Shown piece after piece: positions 54,827-64,000 of a stretch of 64,000 nucleotides of DNA (its first letter is position 1; each line of letters starts with the position of its first letter). Both the position numbers and the translations under genes were made by a program. Below the pieces are notes generated by a model. That model had not been told where the DNA came from and searched no databases. It saw only the letters and a list, made by a program, of their open reading frames with translations. Source of the stretch: Elizabethkingia bruuniana (GTDB lineage Bacteria; Bacteroidota; Bacteroidia; Flavobacteriales; Weeksellaceae); NCBI RefSeq assembly GCF_002024805.1, contig NZ_CP014337.1, positions 4,030,001 to 4,094,000 of the forward strand. The letters run 5' to 3'.

Positions 54827-57688
54827 ATGAAAATAAAATTACACATGCTTAGTGCAGGCGTTTTGTTCTTTATAGGACAGGGACTGCTAGCACAAAAGAA
54901 AAAGCCGGATACTGCCAAAGTAAAACATATTGCCGAGGTTATTGTTTTGGGCTATAATAAACGACTGTCAAAACCAAAAGATGTTTCCGCAAATACAGTT
55001 GTTACGGCAGAAAGGCTTGAAGATAGGCCTAACATATCATTCCTGAATTCATTACAAGGCTCTACACCGGGACTGACAATTGCTTCTAATTCCGGATCTC
55101 CTGGTTCAGCAAAGATAGATGTAATCATTAGAGGGATTTCATCTATCAGTGCAAGCACGGAGCCTCTTGTTATTTTAGATGGAGTACCCACTAATGCAAA
55201 TCAGTTTAGAAATCTTAATTCAGAAGATATAGAATCCGTTACAGTGCTGAAAGATGCTGCTGCTACCTCAATCTATGGAAACAGAGGTGCAAATGGAGTC
55301 TTGTTAATCAGGACAAAATCAGGAAAATATAATGCTCCTCTGAAAGTGAGTTATAGTACTACAACGGGAATAAGTAGTCTTCCGAAGCATAGCTATAATC
55401 TGGCAAATGCATCCCAATTTCTTACTATCCAAAAGAGATTGGGATTGAACCCCGCATTAGGTATGACTGATGATGAGATAGCGAATTACCCGATTAATAC
55501 TGATTGGCGAAAAGTATTCTTTAAGCAGGACTTAACAATGCAGCATAATCTGCAACTATCAGGGGGAGGGGAGAATGTGAATGGGTATGCATCAGTTGGG
55601 TATCTAGAGCAAGGAGGTATGGTTCCAAATACAGATTTTAAACGGATGACGATGAGGACAAACCTGAACGGAAAGTCTAAAGATAACAAGTTAACCTTTT
55701 CAACTCAGGCAGCTGTAGGGTTTTCCAGAAGAAATCAATTAAATCAGGAAGATAATAGTGGATTGAATTCTAATGCCATTCAGAATCCATTATTAGGATC
55801 GCTTGGAGGACTTCCGTATTTGGAGTCGGGGAAATATAAAACCGGGCAAGAGCTATTAGATGCTATTGGTAGCAATTTTTCAGGAGGACGTGATATTTAT
55901 GTCTTGGAAGATAATATAAGAAAGGGGTATCTCAGTATGTTTAACCGTTATGAGGAAATCAACACTTTCCTGAATGGAAGTATAAATTATAAAATTACAG
56001 ATAATATTACGATAAGTAATACAACCGGAGCCGACTACAGGGTAAGTAACAGGTTTACAGGGAGAGCTCCTTGGGGATATCTGGCATTAGTTGTGGCTAG
56101 AAATTCTAATACCCAGTATGGGGGCAATGAGACGCAGCAGAATACTAGGGAGCTTAATTTAAATTCAGTAACCAAGGCTTTGTTCAATAAAATTTGGGGA
56201 AGGCATAGTCTCGATTTAGGCGCATATCTGGAATATACAAAAGTTCATTATTTCTCTACCTCGCAGACTCAAAACGGATTGAACCCTAAGACTTGGGCTT
56301 TGGGTGCAGGAAGTGGATATGTTCCTTATAATGCAGCCGACCCTAATAAATATATACCAGGCGTTTCCTCGGGTAAAATTAATGCCGGAGCACTCTCTTA
56401 TTTTGGTACTCTGGATTATGACTTTGGTGAAAAATATGGACTTGGCGCTGTTGTGAGAAGAGATGGTAGTTATCGTTTTACTAAAGAAAACAGATGGGGT
56501 ACCTTCTGGTCTGTGGCAGGACGATGGAATATTGATAAAGAATCGTTTATGGAAGGTGCAGGATTTGGAATGCTTAAATTACGAGCCTCATACGGAACAC
56601 AAGGAAATCAGAATATTGTAGGAGCAGCGGGAGGGAATAATGCACTGCTTTTAAGTCCTAATATTATATATGATCTCAATTCCGCTACAAATGGTTATGA
56701 TAATAATGTCGGGATATCGGTAAGTAATATTGCGAATAAAACGTTGGTATGGGAGGAAATTACCCAATTAAATGTTGGTTTAGACTTTAGTGTCTTTAAA
56801 AATAAGTTGGATGGTAACATTGATTTTTATGAGAAAAAGACAAGTCAACTTTATAACGATCTAAGATCATCTGCTATTACAGGCTTTTATACTTACAAAG
56901 GGAATTTTGGAGATCTGAAAAATACAGGATTTGAAGTAGCATTAAATTATAAAATTATAGATAATGCGAATACCAAAATTGCCTTATTTGCAAACGCTTC
57001 GTGGAATAAGAATAAGCTTACAAGACTGGAGGTTCCTGTTAGATCTGGATCTTTATTAATGGAAGAAGGAGGTCCGCTGAACCAATGGAATCTTGTGCCA
57101 TGGTTAGGTGTTAATATTGAAAATGGAAATGGACAGTATTTGGCGGCAGATGGTAGTATTACAGAACGCCCAACAGATGCTGATAGACGAAAGAAAAATA
57201 ATAATTTCTTTCCGGCTTATGTTGGTGGATTCGGGTTTAAGGCTTCTCATAAAGGTTTCTTCCTGGATACATTCTTTACTTTTCAGGCAGGTTTCTATAG
57301 ATCCGACAATCAATTGGTATGGGCAATGAATCCTTCATACGCAGCATCTGGCACCAATGTTTCAGCGGAATTGTTAAATGCATGGACGCCTCAGAATAAA
57401 AACACATCTATACCAGCTTTAAAGGCTCCTGATTATTCTGCTATAAGTGACAGATTCTTATTCGATGCCTCATTTATACGGTTAAAATCTGTTATGATCG
57501 GATATAATCTTCCTAAAGATTATTTAGATAAAGGATTTGTAAAATCATTGAAAATTTTTCTACAAGGAGAAAACCTGGCTGTATTTACAAAATGGAAGGG
57601 ATTTGATCCTGAAGGATTAGGGACATATCCTTTAAGTATTTATCCAAACCCTAAAATTGTATCAATTGGTGCAAGTATCGATTTTTAA
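54827..57688 (+). CDS. SusC-family TonB-dependent transporter, pair 4
   Basis: A 953-residue SusC protein. The signal peptide MKIKLHMLSAGVLFFIGQG..AQ copies that of the other pairs, but the rest is only distantly related. The TonB box is IAEVIVLGY; the plug has LQGSTPGLTIAS, VIIRGISSIS, VILDGVPT, SVTVLKDAAATSIYG and LLIRTKSGK. The barrel ends ASIDF. It lies downstream of the two HTH genes. The substrate is not indicated; no glycosidase, sulfatase or peptidase is nearby. Confidence 0.94.
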   Translation: MKIKLHMLSAGVLFFIGQGLLAQKKKPDTAKVKHIAEVIVLGYNKRLSKPKDVSANTVVTAERLEDRPNISFLNSLQGSTPGLTIASNSGSPGSAKIDVIIRGISSISASTEPLVILDGVPTNANQFRNLNSEDIESVTVLKDAAATSIYGNRGANGVLLIRTKSGKYNAPLKVSYSTTTGISSLPKHSYNLANASQFLTIQKRLGLNPALGMTDDEIANYPINTDWRKVFFKQDLTMQHNLQLSGGGENVNGYASVGYLEQGGMVPNTDFKRMTMRTNLNGKSKDNKLTFSTQAAVGFSRRNQLNQEDNSGLNSNAIQNPLLGSLGGLPYLESGKYKTGQELLDAIGSNFSGGRDIYVLEDNIRKGYLSMFNRYEEINTFLNGSINYKITDNITISNTTGADYRVSNRFTGRAPWGYLALVVARNSNTQYGGNETQQNTRELNLNSVTKALFNKIWGRHSLDLGAYLEYTKVHYFSTSQTQNGLNPKTWALGAGSGYVPYNAADPNKYIPGVSSGKINAGALSYFGTLDYDFGEKYGLGAVVRRDGSYRFTKENRWGTFWSVAGRWNIDKESFMEGAGFGMLKLRASYGTQGNQNIVGAAGGNNALLLSPNIIYDLNSATNGYDNNVGISVSNIANKTLVWEEITQLNVGLDFSVFKNKLDGNIDFYEKKTSQLYNDLRSSAITGFYTYKGNFGDLKNTGFEVALNYKIIDNANTKIALFANASWNKNKLTRLEVPVRSGSLLMEEGGPLNQWNLVPWLGVNIENGNGQYLAADGSITERPTDADRRKKNNNFFPAYVGGFGFKASHKGFFLDTFFTFQAGFYRSDNQLVWAMNPSYAASGTNVSAELLNAWTPQNKNTSIPALKAPDYSAISDRFLFDASFIRLKSVMIGYNLPKDYLDKGFVKSLKIFLQGENLAVFTKWKGFDPEGLGTYPLSIYPNPKIVSIGASIDF

Positions 57689-57700
57689 ATTTTATGAATT

Positions 57701-59257
57701 ATGAAAAAAGTAATTACAAATTTATTAGCAACAGCTTTTATTGCATTTGCTATACCGTCTTGTCAGGATGCTTTAGATATTATGCAAGATGGTATTTTAA
57801 CAAATGAATCAACATTCCAAACAGTCGAGGATCTTAGACAGTTTCTTATAGGTGATGTATATACCGGATTGGATATATCCGGACCAATAAGTTTCACTTC
57901 TCAGTTTACTGATGAGGTAGGGCAGGGGCCTGCTAATAGTTCCTTAACTCAAGGAACCCATCAGTTTTATTTGGACATAACCAATGGGTTTGCATCTTCT
58001 ATATGGATTAATAATTATTATGTAATTAATAGAGTAAATCGCCTATTAGCGGCTGCTGATAATGTCAACCCAACTTCTGCTGATGCTGTTCAGGCCAAGA
58101 TGCGGGTTTTAGCAGAGGCACGTGCCGCCAGAGCTTTTGCATATTTACAATTGGAAACCTATTACTCTCCAGATATGAAGGATGATAATGCAATTGGAGT
58201 AATGATTCTGGATCGTGTACCTAATATTAATGAAAAGATTCCGCGAAGTAAAAATGCAGATGTATTTGCAGTAATAGATGCAGATATTGCATTCGCTGAG
58301 GCAAATATGAATCCTTCAAATAGCTATTTATTCTTTAATAAAAACTTCATTAATGCCTTCAAAGCGAGATACTATCTGTACAGAGGGAAGTATCCTGAGG
58401 CTAAAATGTATGCCCAAAAAGTACTTGATGAGTCGGGTTTGTTACTAGTGTCAGCTAATCCTGTTCCCTCTGGTGTTATAGGGTCTGCCGCATGGCATAA
58501 TTCTTTAAACGCCTACTCTTCTACCAACCCCTATATCAAGATGTGGAATGATAGTAGTCCGGGGGAGATAATTTTTGCTTTAAGCAGACCTGTTTCCGGG
58601 GGGTGGGGGAATATAGCTAACCTGTATACAACTAATTCCACAAATGTAACGGGTTCAGTTACTTATGATATGGGAAGAAAATTGTTTAATCTTATTAATG
58701 AAAACACCAACGATATAAGGAGGTGGGCATATATAGATCCTACATCTAAATTGGATGCTAATTATAAAACCAATCCTGACTATAAAGCATCTGATGTACT
58801 TGTTATAGATAAATACCCAGGAAAAAGCACAGGCACACAGCCGTTACGAAATGATCAGAAGGTCTTCAGGTTATCTGAGATGTATTTTATCCTTGCAGAG
58901 TGTGCAATTAATGAAAAGCAATTTTCTATAGCTGCAGGCTATATCCAAAAAGTTAGACAGGCAAGGCAAATATTGGGTGTAATACCTATATCCAATTATG
59001 CAAATGAAATCGAAGCCTGGGGAGATGTACTAAAAGAAAGGCGTATTGAGCTAGCGTTTGAAGGACATCGATACATTGATATTAAAAGAATAGGTAAGTT
59101 GGCAAACAGTAGTATTGATAGAGATCCAACAGATGATTTTGATAAAAATGCTGTTTTGACCATTTTAAATACAGACTATAGATTTACGTTACCTATTCCC
59201 CAGTCGGAAACACAAGGAAATCCTGCAATACAACAGAACCCTGGTTACAGAAATTAA
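57701..59257 (+). CDS. SusD/RagB-family lipoprotein, pair 4
   Basis: A 518-residue surface lipoprotein, 12 bp after susC4. Lipobox IPSC (Cys21) is followed by QDALDIMQDG. TPR-rich SusD core: EARAARAFAYLQLETYYSPD, FRLSEMYFILAECAINEK, LKERRIELAFEGHRYIDIKR, FTLPIPQSET. Longer than SusD1-3 and unlike them, in line with its separate SusC. No hairpin terminator is seen directly after it. Confidence 0.93.
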   Translation: MKKVITNLLATAFIAFAIPSCQDALDIMQDGILTNESTFQTVEDLRQFLIGDVYTGLDISGPISFTSQFTDEVGQGPANSSLTQGTHQFYLDITNGFASSIWINNYYVINRVNRLLAAADNVNPTSADAVQAKMRVLAEARAARAFAYLQLETYYSPDMKDDNAIGVMILDRVPNINEKIPRSKNADVFAVIDADIAFAEANMNPSNSYLFFNKNFINAFKARYYLYRGKYPEAKMYAQKVLDESGLLLVSANPVPSGVIGSAAWHNSLNAYSSTNPYIKMWNDSSPGEIIFALSRPVSGGWGNIANLYTTNSTNVTGSVTYDMGRKLFNLINENTNDIRRWAYIDPTSKLDANYKTNPDYKASDVLVIDKYPGKSTGTQPLRNDQKVFRLSEMYFILAECAINEKQFSIAAGYIQKVRQARQILGVIPISNYANEIEAWGDVLKERRIELAFEGHRYIDIKRIGKLANSSIDRDPTDDFDKNAVLTILNTDYRFTLPIPQSETQGNPAIQQNPGYRN

Positions 59258-59430
59258 TTTGGTTTGCAGAAAATAACTACAGGTAATAAAAATTTGAGAA
59301 AAAGTATAGTTAATGAGAGAAGAATACATGTTTACCTGATATGCTGAAAAAGGAGATTGTCTTTGAATAAAAGCTCTTGCTGATTAGGTTATTATTAGGA
59401 TATAAATAGACCTCAGTAAAGAAGATCATA

Positions 59431-59447
59431 TAGTGAAATTGGTAGAC
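59431..59447 (+). other. short stretch resembling a tRNA-Leu D-arm
   Basis: TAGTGAAATTGGTAGAC resembles the conserved 5' D-arm region of bacterial tRNA-Leu, but the acceptor, anticodon and T arms are missing around it. It is not a functional tRNA gene. It may be a relic or chance. Confidence 0.25.
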
Positions 59448-59482
59448 TTTAAGAATCAGTAATTCTTTATCAAAAAAATCTC

Positions 59483-59524
59483 TACTTTTGTACCTCATTC
59501 CAACAAGATGAGGTACTTTTTTTT
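59483..59524 (+). promoter_or_regulatory. -7 element and terminator-like hairpin over the porin start codon
   Basis: TACTTTTG (59483-59490) is a perfect -7. GTACCTCAT (59490-59498) and ATGAGGTAC (59508-59516) form a perfect 9-bp stem with a 9-nt loop, followed by eight T (59517-59524). The right arm includes the porin ATG. Transcripts from this -7 would begin inside the left arm or loop and avoid the hairpin; read-through from susD4 would form it. Confidence 0.5.
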
Positions 59525-61448
59525 ATGGGTAGTTTTGGTGTCGGGAACTATATCGGCACAGGTTGTTAATAAGACTGATAATAATAGAATTGCAGAAGAT
59601 TCTGTTATTGTAGATAATGGTAAAAAAGATTCTATGAAAATCTTTAAACCTGTAATTAGCGACTATAAATTCAAAACGCAGAGAGGGGAAGCAAAGATAT
59701 TTGATACGGTTTTTTCACATGAAAAAACATATATCTTTTCACAGTATAATAACAGAGATAATTTTGGAAAAGTTCAGTTCGCTAACTCCGGACAGACTTT
59801 TAATCCGTTAGTTTATGAAACTAATCTTCAGCAGAATCTTGCCGTATTACCAACAGGAAAGTCATTTGCTATACTAGGTGTAGACGATATTAAATACTAT
59901 GATGTAAAAACACCTACAACTACATTTATATATCATACAGCGCCCGGAAGCGGACATGTACTAAGCTCTACCTATACCCAGAATATTGGGAAGGATTTTA
60001 ACTTCTTTGTAAATTATATGGGATTGCGTGCCAAGGGAATCTACCAGAGAAACCTTTCAGCGAGCAATAACTTTAATGCCGGAGCTCACTATAAGAATAA
60101 AACAGGACGCTATGAACTTTATGCACATTACCTTAATCAGAATGTGAATAATGAAGAAAATGGTGGTATCAAAACTTTAGATCAGTTCTTAGGTGGAGAT
60201 TCCCGTTTTAACAATAGACTGAATATGGAGGTTAACCTGAATAATACAGAAAGTTTCTTTTCTTACAGAAGGTATTACCTGAGTCATGACTTTGGCTTAT
60301 TTAAGATTAATGATGCTTTTCCTTTGAAAATCAGACATATGTTGATGCATGAGGGGAATAAATACTATTACGCTCAAAATGGAACAGAAAGCTATTATAC
60401 AACCAATGCAGCAGATATTATCAGTGGCTTTTTACCATCGACAAAAAAATATTCTAAAAAGTTGACTAATGTTGTAAGCTTGGTTTTTGACAGGGAGAAA
60501 TTTAAATTAGATGCCGGACTGAAATATCAGAATGTAATTCTGGGGACTAATCAAATCTTCCTGCCGAGTAATGTTGTAGATAATAATACCGTTTGGAAGG
60601 AAAATCGGATAGGAGTGGAAGGAAATTTACAGGTTAAACTCTGGAACAGATTCGATCTTAATTCCTCTGCAGAATATACCACAGGAAGTACATTTGGAAA
60701 TTTTATTCGTATAAATAACAAGGTTTCCTTTATACCAGCAGAAGGTTTTGCAGTAGAGGGGAAGCTAAACTTCCAATCCGGAGCACCATCATTTAACCTG
60801 CTGTTGAACGGATCTCAATATAGAAATTTCAACTATGTTAATTTAGGTTTCAAAAACCAGAGCGTTTTGGAAGCCGGTGGTATTGTGAGACTAAAATGGT
60901 TCGATGCATCAGCGTTTCTTAACTATTTCAGTATCGGAAACTATGCCTATATTGATGCTAACAAGCAAATGCAGCAGTCAGCTTCATCCATTAATATTAC
61001 TCAGGCCGGAGGGGATGCAACTTTTAAATATGGAAAATTCCATCTGAACGGAAGAGTATTATTCCAGTCAGCAATTAATAATAAGGACCTTATGCCTATG
61101 CCAGGCTTTGTTGGACGTGCAAATGTATATTTCCAGTCCAAAGTATTCAAAGACGCAGCTGAAGTTCAGGCAGGGGTTAAGGCATATTACTTCAGTAAAT
61201 TTGCTTCCAGAGAATTTTTCCCGGTACTTAACGAGTTTGTGCTGCCAAGTGCAACATCAGGTTATTCTATCGGTGGAAAACCAATGATGGACCTGTATAT
61301 TAATCTGAAAGTAAAAACCATGATGTTCTTTATAGAAGGACAGCAGATTAATACAACAATATCAGGGAATAAAGGTTTTGCTGCACCATATTATCCGGTT
61401 GCCGATTTCAGGCTTAATTTGGGTATAGTTTGGTATATTTTTTCATAA
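59508..61448 (+). CDS. putative outer-membrane porin (Porin_10-like)
   Basis: A 646-residue beta-barrel protein with signal peptide MRYFFLWVVLVSGTISAQ. The N-terminal region of about 60 residues (KKDSMKIFKPVISDYKF, ETVFSHE-like FDTVFSHEKTY) is followed by many alternating hydrophobic/aromatic strands, e.g. LRAKGIYQRNLSASNNF and GAHYKNKTGRYELYAHYLNQ. This matches the flavobacterial 'putative porin' family by layout. The start codon lies within a hairpin. bshC follows after 9 bp, so the two may be co-transcribed. Pore specificity unknown. Confidence 0.8.
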   Translation: MRYFFLWVVLVSGTISAQVVNKTDNNRIAEDSVIVDNGKKDSMKIFKPVISDYKFKTQRGEAKIFDTVFSHEKTYIFSQYNNRDNFGKVQFANSGQTFNPLVYETNLQQNLAVLPTGKSFAILGVDDIKYYDVKTPTTTFIYHTAPGSGHVLSSTYTQNIGKDFNFFVNYMGLRAKGIYQRNLSASNNFNAGAHYKNKTGRYELYAHYLNQNVNNEENGGIKTLDQFLGGDSRFNNRLNMEVNLNNTESFFSYRRYYLSHDFGLFKINDAFPLKIRHMLMHEGNKYYYAQNGTESYYTTNAADIISGFLPSTKKYSKKLTNVVSLVFDREKFKLDAGLKYQNVILGTNQIFLPSNVVDNNTVWKENRIGVEGNLQVKLWNRFDLNSSAEYTTGSTFGNFIRINNKVSFIPAEGFAVEGKLNFQSGAPSFNLLLNGSQYRNFNYVNLGFKNQSVLEAGGIVRLKWFDASAFLNYFSIGNYAYIDANKQMQQSASSINITQAGGDATFKYGKFHLNGRVLFQSAINNKDLMPMPGFVGRANVYFQSKVFKDAAEVQAGVKAYYFSKFASREFFPVLNEFVLPSATSGYSIGGKPMMDLYINLKVKTMMFFIEGQQINTTISGNKGFAAPYYPVADFRLNLGIVWYIFS

Positions 61449-61457
61449 ATTTGAAGA

Positions 61458-63050
61458 ATGGCAGATTGTCGTTTTAATATTGATTTCAGGGACATACCAA
61501 GCATTCCTGAAATGTTGAAGGATTACCTGGATGGTAATCTTTCAGCGTACCACGGATTACAATTCAGTAAAGATAATGCCTTAGTACAGGCAAATAAAAA
61601 ATCAAGAAACTATCCTTCCGGGCACAGAGAAGTTCTTACAGAGGTTCTGACAAAGCAGATGCGAAATATAGCTATTAGTGCCAAGCAGATGCAGAATATC
61701 GAGCTATTGCGTAAGGAGAATACTTTTACGGTAACCACAGGACATCAGTTAAACCTATTTACCGGGCCGGTATTCTTTATCTATAAAATTCTTCAGACGA
61801 TAAAAACCGCCAAATACCTGAATGAGAATAATGAAGGGAAAAACTTCGTTCCGGTATTCTGGATGGCAACAGAAGATCATGATTTTGATGAAATCAACCA
61901 TTTTAAAACAGAAGGTAATTTCTATCAAATTCAGGAAAAATCAGGTGGAGCAGTGGGACGTATCAAGTCCTCTGATCTTTCTTTTCTGGATATTTTTGAA
62001 AAAGAATTTAAAGATTTTACTTACGGAACCGAATTAGTCCGATGGGCAAAGGAGGCATATCAGGAAGGGAGATCGCTAACCCTCGCTACAAGAATTTTGG
62101 TTAACCGGATTTTTGGAGATTCAGGATTGCTTATCCTTAATGGAGATGATAAGAAACTAAAAGCATTGGCGGCTCCAGTTTTCAGAAAAGAACTGCTGGA
62201 AAATAGTCTTTATGAGAATTCTAAAGAAACTGTTGATGTTCTGATCAATAAATATGGTAAGGTTCAGGTTAATCCAAGGGAAATAAACCTCTTTTACCTT
62301 AGAGATGATTCCAGAGACAGAATTGAAAAGACAGGCAGATCCTATCATGTTGTAGATACAGAGATTAGTTTTAGTGAAGAAGAAATATTAGCAGAACTGA
62401 ATACTAATCCTCAGCGGTTTAGCCCAAATGCAGTTTTGAGACCAGCATATCAGGAAACTGTTTTGCCTAATATTATTTATATAGGTGGAAATGCAGAGAT
62501 TATGTACTGGCTGGAACTTAAGAAATTCTTTGAAGCAATAGATGTAGAGTTTCCTATTTTAGTACCCAGAAATTCACTGGCCTTTATCACAGAAAAAACA
62601 CTTCGTAAGATCCAAAAACTGGACTTATGTGTAGAAAATTTCTTTGGAAATTATCAGGAAGTTGTTCACAGTAAACTGCTTGGGAAAACATCTCTTCAGC
62701 CATTGCTGGAAGAAAAAGAAGAGAATATTAAATCCATGTTCAGCGAGCTGAAAAAGCAAGCTGAAACAACCGATAAGACATTTGGTAACCTTGTAGCAGC
62801 GGAAGAAGTTCGTCAGCTTAAATCTTTCGAAAAAATGCATAAAAGATTGCTGCGTGCAGAAAAAATTGTGCAGGCAGATCTCTATCAGCGCTACAACCAA
62901 TTATATGAAGTAGTAAACCCTGCCGGAGTATGGCAGGAACGTAAAATTAATTTTAGTAACTTCTATGCTGAAAATGGACGCGACTGGCTTAATACTTGTT
63001 ACGAGAATATCGAAGTTGCCCACCCTGAATTAACAGTGGTGGTTTTATAA
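61458..63050 (+). CDS. bshC: bacillithiol biosynthesis cysteine-adding enzyme
   Basis: A 530-residue cytosolic enzyme that links cysteine to GlcN-malate, the last step of bacillithiol synthesis. Signatures are TTGHQLNLFTGPVFFIYKI, FVPVFWMATEDHDFDEINHF (about 136-155), LRPAYQETVLPNIIYIGG and a C-terminal coiled coil (about 420-490), as in Bacillus BshC. Bacteroidota commonly use bacillithiol as their low-molecular-weight thiol. bshA and bshB are not in the window. Start ATG at 61458 is 9 bp after the porin stop. Confidence 0.95.
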   Translation: MADCRFNIDFRDIPSIPEMLKDYLDGNLSAYHGLQFSKDNALVQANKKSRNYPSGHREVLTEVLTKQMRNIAISAKQMQNIELLRKENTFTVTTGHQLNLFTGPVFFIYKILQTIKTAKYLNENNEGKNFVPVFWMATEDHDFDEINHFKTEGNFYQIQEKSGGAVGRIKSSDLSFLDIFEKEFKDFTYGTELVRWAKEAYQEGRSLTLATRILVNRIFGDSGLLILNGDDKKLKALAAPVFRKELLENSLYENSKETVDVLINKYGKVQVNPREINLFYLRDDSRDRIEKTGRSYHVVDTEISFSEEEILAELNTNPQRFSPNAVLRPAYQETVLPNIIYIGGNAEIMYWLELKKFFEAIDVEFPILVPRNSLAFITEKTLRKIQKLDLCVENFFGNYQEVVHSKLLGKTSLQPLLEEKEENIKSMFSELKKQAETTDKTFGNLVAAEEVRQLKSFEKMHKRLLRAEKIVQADLYQRYNQLYEVVNPAGVWQERKINFSNFYAENGRDWLNTCYENIEVAHPELTVVVL

Positions 63051-63063
63051 AAACAAAAAAGTT

Positions 63064-63071
63064 TATTTTTG
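63064..63071 (+). promoter_or_regulatory. -7 element of the LysM-protein gene
   Basis: TATTTTTG, an exact TAnnTTTG, 17 nt before the ATG at 63089. Confidence 0.45.
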
Positions 63072-63088
63072 CATAATAATATACGCTA

Positions 63089-64000
63089 ATGAAGAAATTA
63101 TTTATATCAGCATTATCTGTTTTCTGGCTTTCTGCATCTGCACAAAAGACACATACAGTAATAGCTAAAGATAATCCGTATAGCATTTCCAAAAAGTATG
63201 GTCTTACGCTGGATCAGTTCTATGCACTGAATCCGGATGTGAAAAACAAAACTTTGGATATTGGAGATATTGTGGTGATATCCAAAACAGGAAAAAATGT
63301 TACTGAAACAGTAACAACCAAAACAACTACAGGACAGATAGCTGTAAAACAAGGACAATCCTTGTATGCTATTTCAAGAGATTATCATGTTTCATTAGCA
63401 GATATTAAAAAACTGAACCCTGAATTAGGAGAAGGACTGCAAATCGGACAGAAGATTAATCTGCCTGCTGCAAATATAAAGAAATACGGTGTTGCTGAAG
63501 TTACTGCTGAGCCTTTAGTTCAGGAGAAGAAGCGCGAAGAAAAGCCTGTAGAAATATCTGCTAAAGCAGAAAATTATCTGGTACAGCCAAAAGATACCTA
63601 CTATAAGATTACCAAGAAATTCAATATTTCCCAGAAAGATTTATTCCGTATGAATCCTGGGTTGGAAGAAAAAGGACTACAGCCCGGAGTACCCATCGTC
63701 GTAGGAAGTGGAAGTGTTGCAGTAGAAACTATAAAACCTGAAGAAAAGCCAAAGATTTCAGACGTAGGTATTACCCCGATAGAGCAGCCTAAACGTGAAA
63801 CTATAAAAACTGAGGCTGCTGCAGACGATATTACCTATACCGTTCAGCCAGGAGATACTATTTTTGGTATTCTGAATAAATTCGGTGTAAGTCTGGATCA
63901 GTTAATAGAACTGAATCCTCAGCTTTCAAACGGATTAAAAGCCGGAATGGTACTTAAAATTAAAAAATCTAGCGATAGCTCATTTATCAAGTCTTCAGGT
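63089..64000 (+). CDS. LysM-repeat exported protein (partial, C-terminus off the window)
   Basis: The first 304 residues are visible. A signal peptide (MKKLFISALSVFWLSASAQ) is followed by four LysM modules at about 21-65 (THTVIAKDNPYSISKKYG), 85-130 (VKQGQSLYAISRDYHVS), 168-212 (YLVQPKDTYYKITKKFN) and 248-293 (YTVQPGDTIFGILNKFGVS), joined by Lys/Glu/Pro linkers. LysM binds N-acetylglucosamine chains, so it should associate with peptidoglycan. In flavobacteria such repeats often precede a periplasmic-binding or hydrolase-like domain, which would lie beyond the edge. The start is ATG 63089, after a -7 element. Confidence 0.88.
   Translation, partial: MKKLFISALSVFWLSASAQKTHTVIAKDNPYSISKKYGLTLDQFYALNPDVKNKTLDIGDIVVISKTGKNVTETVTTKTTTGQIAVKQGQSLYAISRDYHVSLADIKKLNPELGEGLQIGQKINLPAANIKKYGVAEVTAEPLVQEKKREEKPVEISAKAENYLVQPKDTYYKITKKFNISQKDLFRMNPGLEEKGLQPGVPIVVGSGSVAVETIKPEEKPKISDVGITPIEQPKRETIKTEAAADDITYTVQPGDTIFGILNKFGVSLDQLIELNPQLSNGLKAGMVLKIKKSSDSSFIKSSG

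Noticed and set aside
38377-59257. A full polysaccharide utilisation locus
   Set aside because: No glycosidase, lyase, sulfatase, esterase or hybrid two-component/anti-sigma regulator lies among the four SusCD pairs.

Overview
The window comes from a low-GC Bacteroidota chromosome, most likely a flavobacterium of the Weeksellaceae (Elizabethkingia/Chryseobacterium type). The signs are four SusC/SusD pairs, a GH97 alpha-glucosidase, a flavobacterial putative porin, BshC of bacillithiol synthesis, an Asn/Gly-rich initiation factor 2, few Shine-Dalgarno sequences, and many -7 elements of the Bacteroidota form TAnnTTTG. The genus is an inference. No tRNA, rRNA, CRISPR array, insertion sequence or replication origin was found.

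1-4.6 kb (minus strand): a partial RapZ C-terminal-domain gene, a GxxExxY protein and an AmgK-like sugar kinase; then a cation-diffusion-facilitator, asd, and a small four-helix membrane protein. 4.6-13.1 kb: three tandem SusD-less TonB-dependent receptors (867, 885 and 894 aa). Their promoters share one architecture. The spacer before the middle receptor holds a decayed copy of the 3' end of nadC. 13.2-18.6 kb: nadB-sulfurtransferase-nadC, then dnaB-rnhA. 18.8-22.1 kb: an MFS transporter, a GH3-family adenylating protein and a Lys-rich repeat protein.

22.4-26.4 kb (plus): mfd and pth. 26.4-33 kb (minus): a SulP transporter, a small exported protein and beta-carbonic anhydrase (a plausible bicarbonate module), then ugd and a GH97 inverting alpha-glucosidase. 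33.2-37.9 kb (plus): the rimP-nusA-infB operon, whose leader holds a terminator-like hairpin.

38.4-59.3 kb: the accessory heart of the window, with four susC-susD pairs. Pairs 2 and 3 are tandem duplicates, both SusC proteins being exactly 944 aa, with a mosaic of identical and diverged blocks. Between pairs 3 and 4 lie a truncated SusD-like remnant and a divergent pair of small HTH genes around an inverted repeat. No polysaccharide-degrading enzyme lies beside any pair, so substrates cannot be read from context. 59.5-64 kb: a putative porin, bshC and a LysM-repeat protein that runs off the end.

Two observations stand out. First, a conserved array of three TTAA boxes (10- and 11-bp spacing, fixed distance to the -7) precedes all three TonB receptors. 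Second, the nadC relic shows how that receptor array grew, because the duplicated unit carried the tail of nadC with it. I did not see a clear multi-gene defence or biosynthetic system; the novelty here is regulatory and evolutionary.
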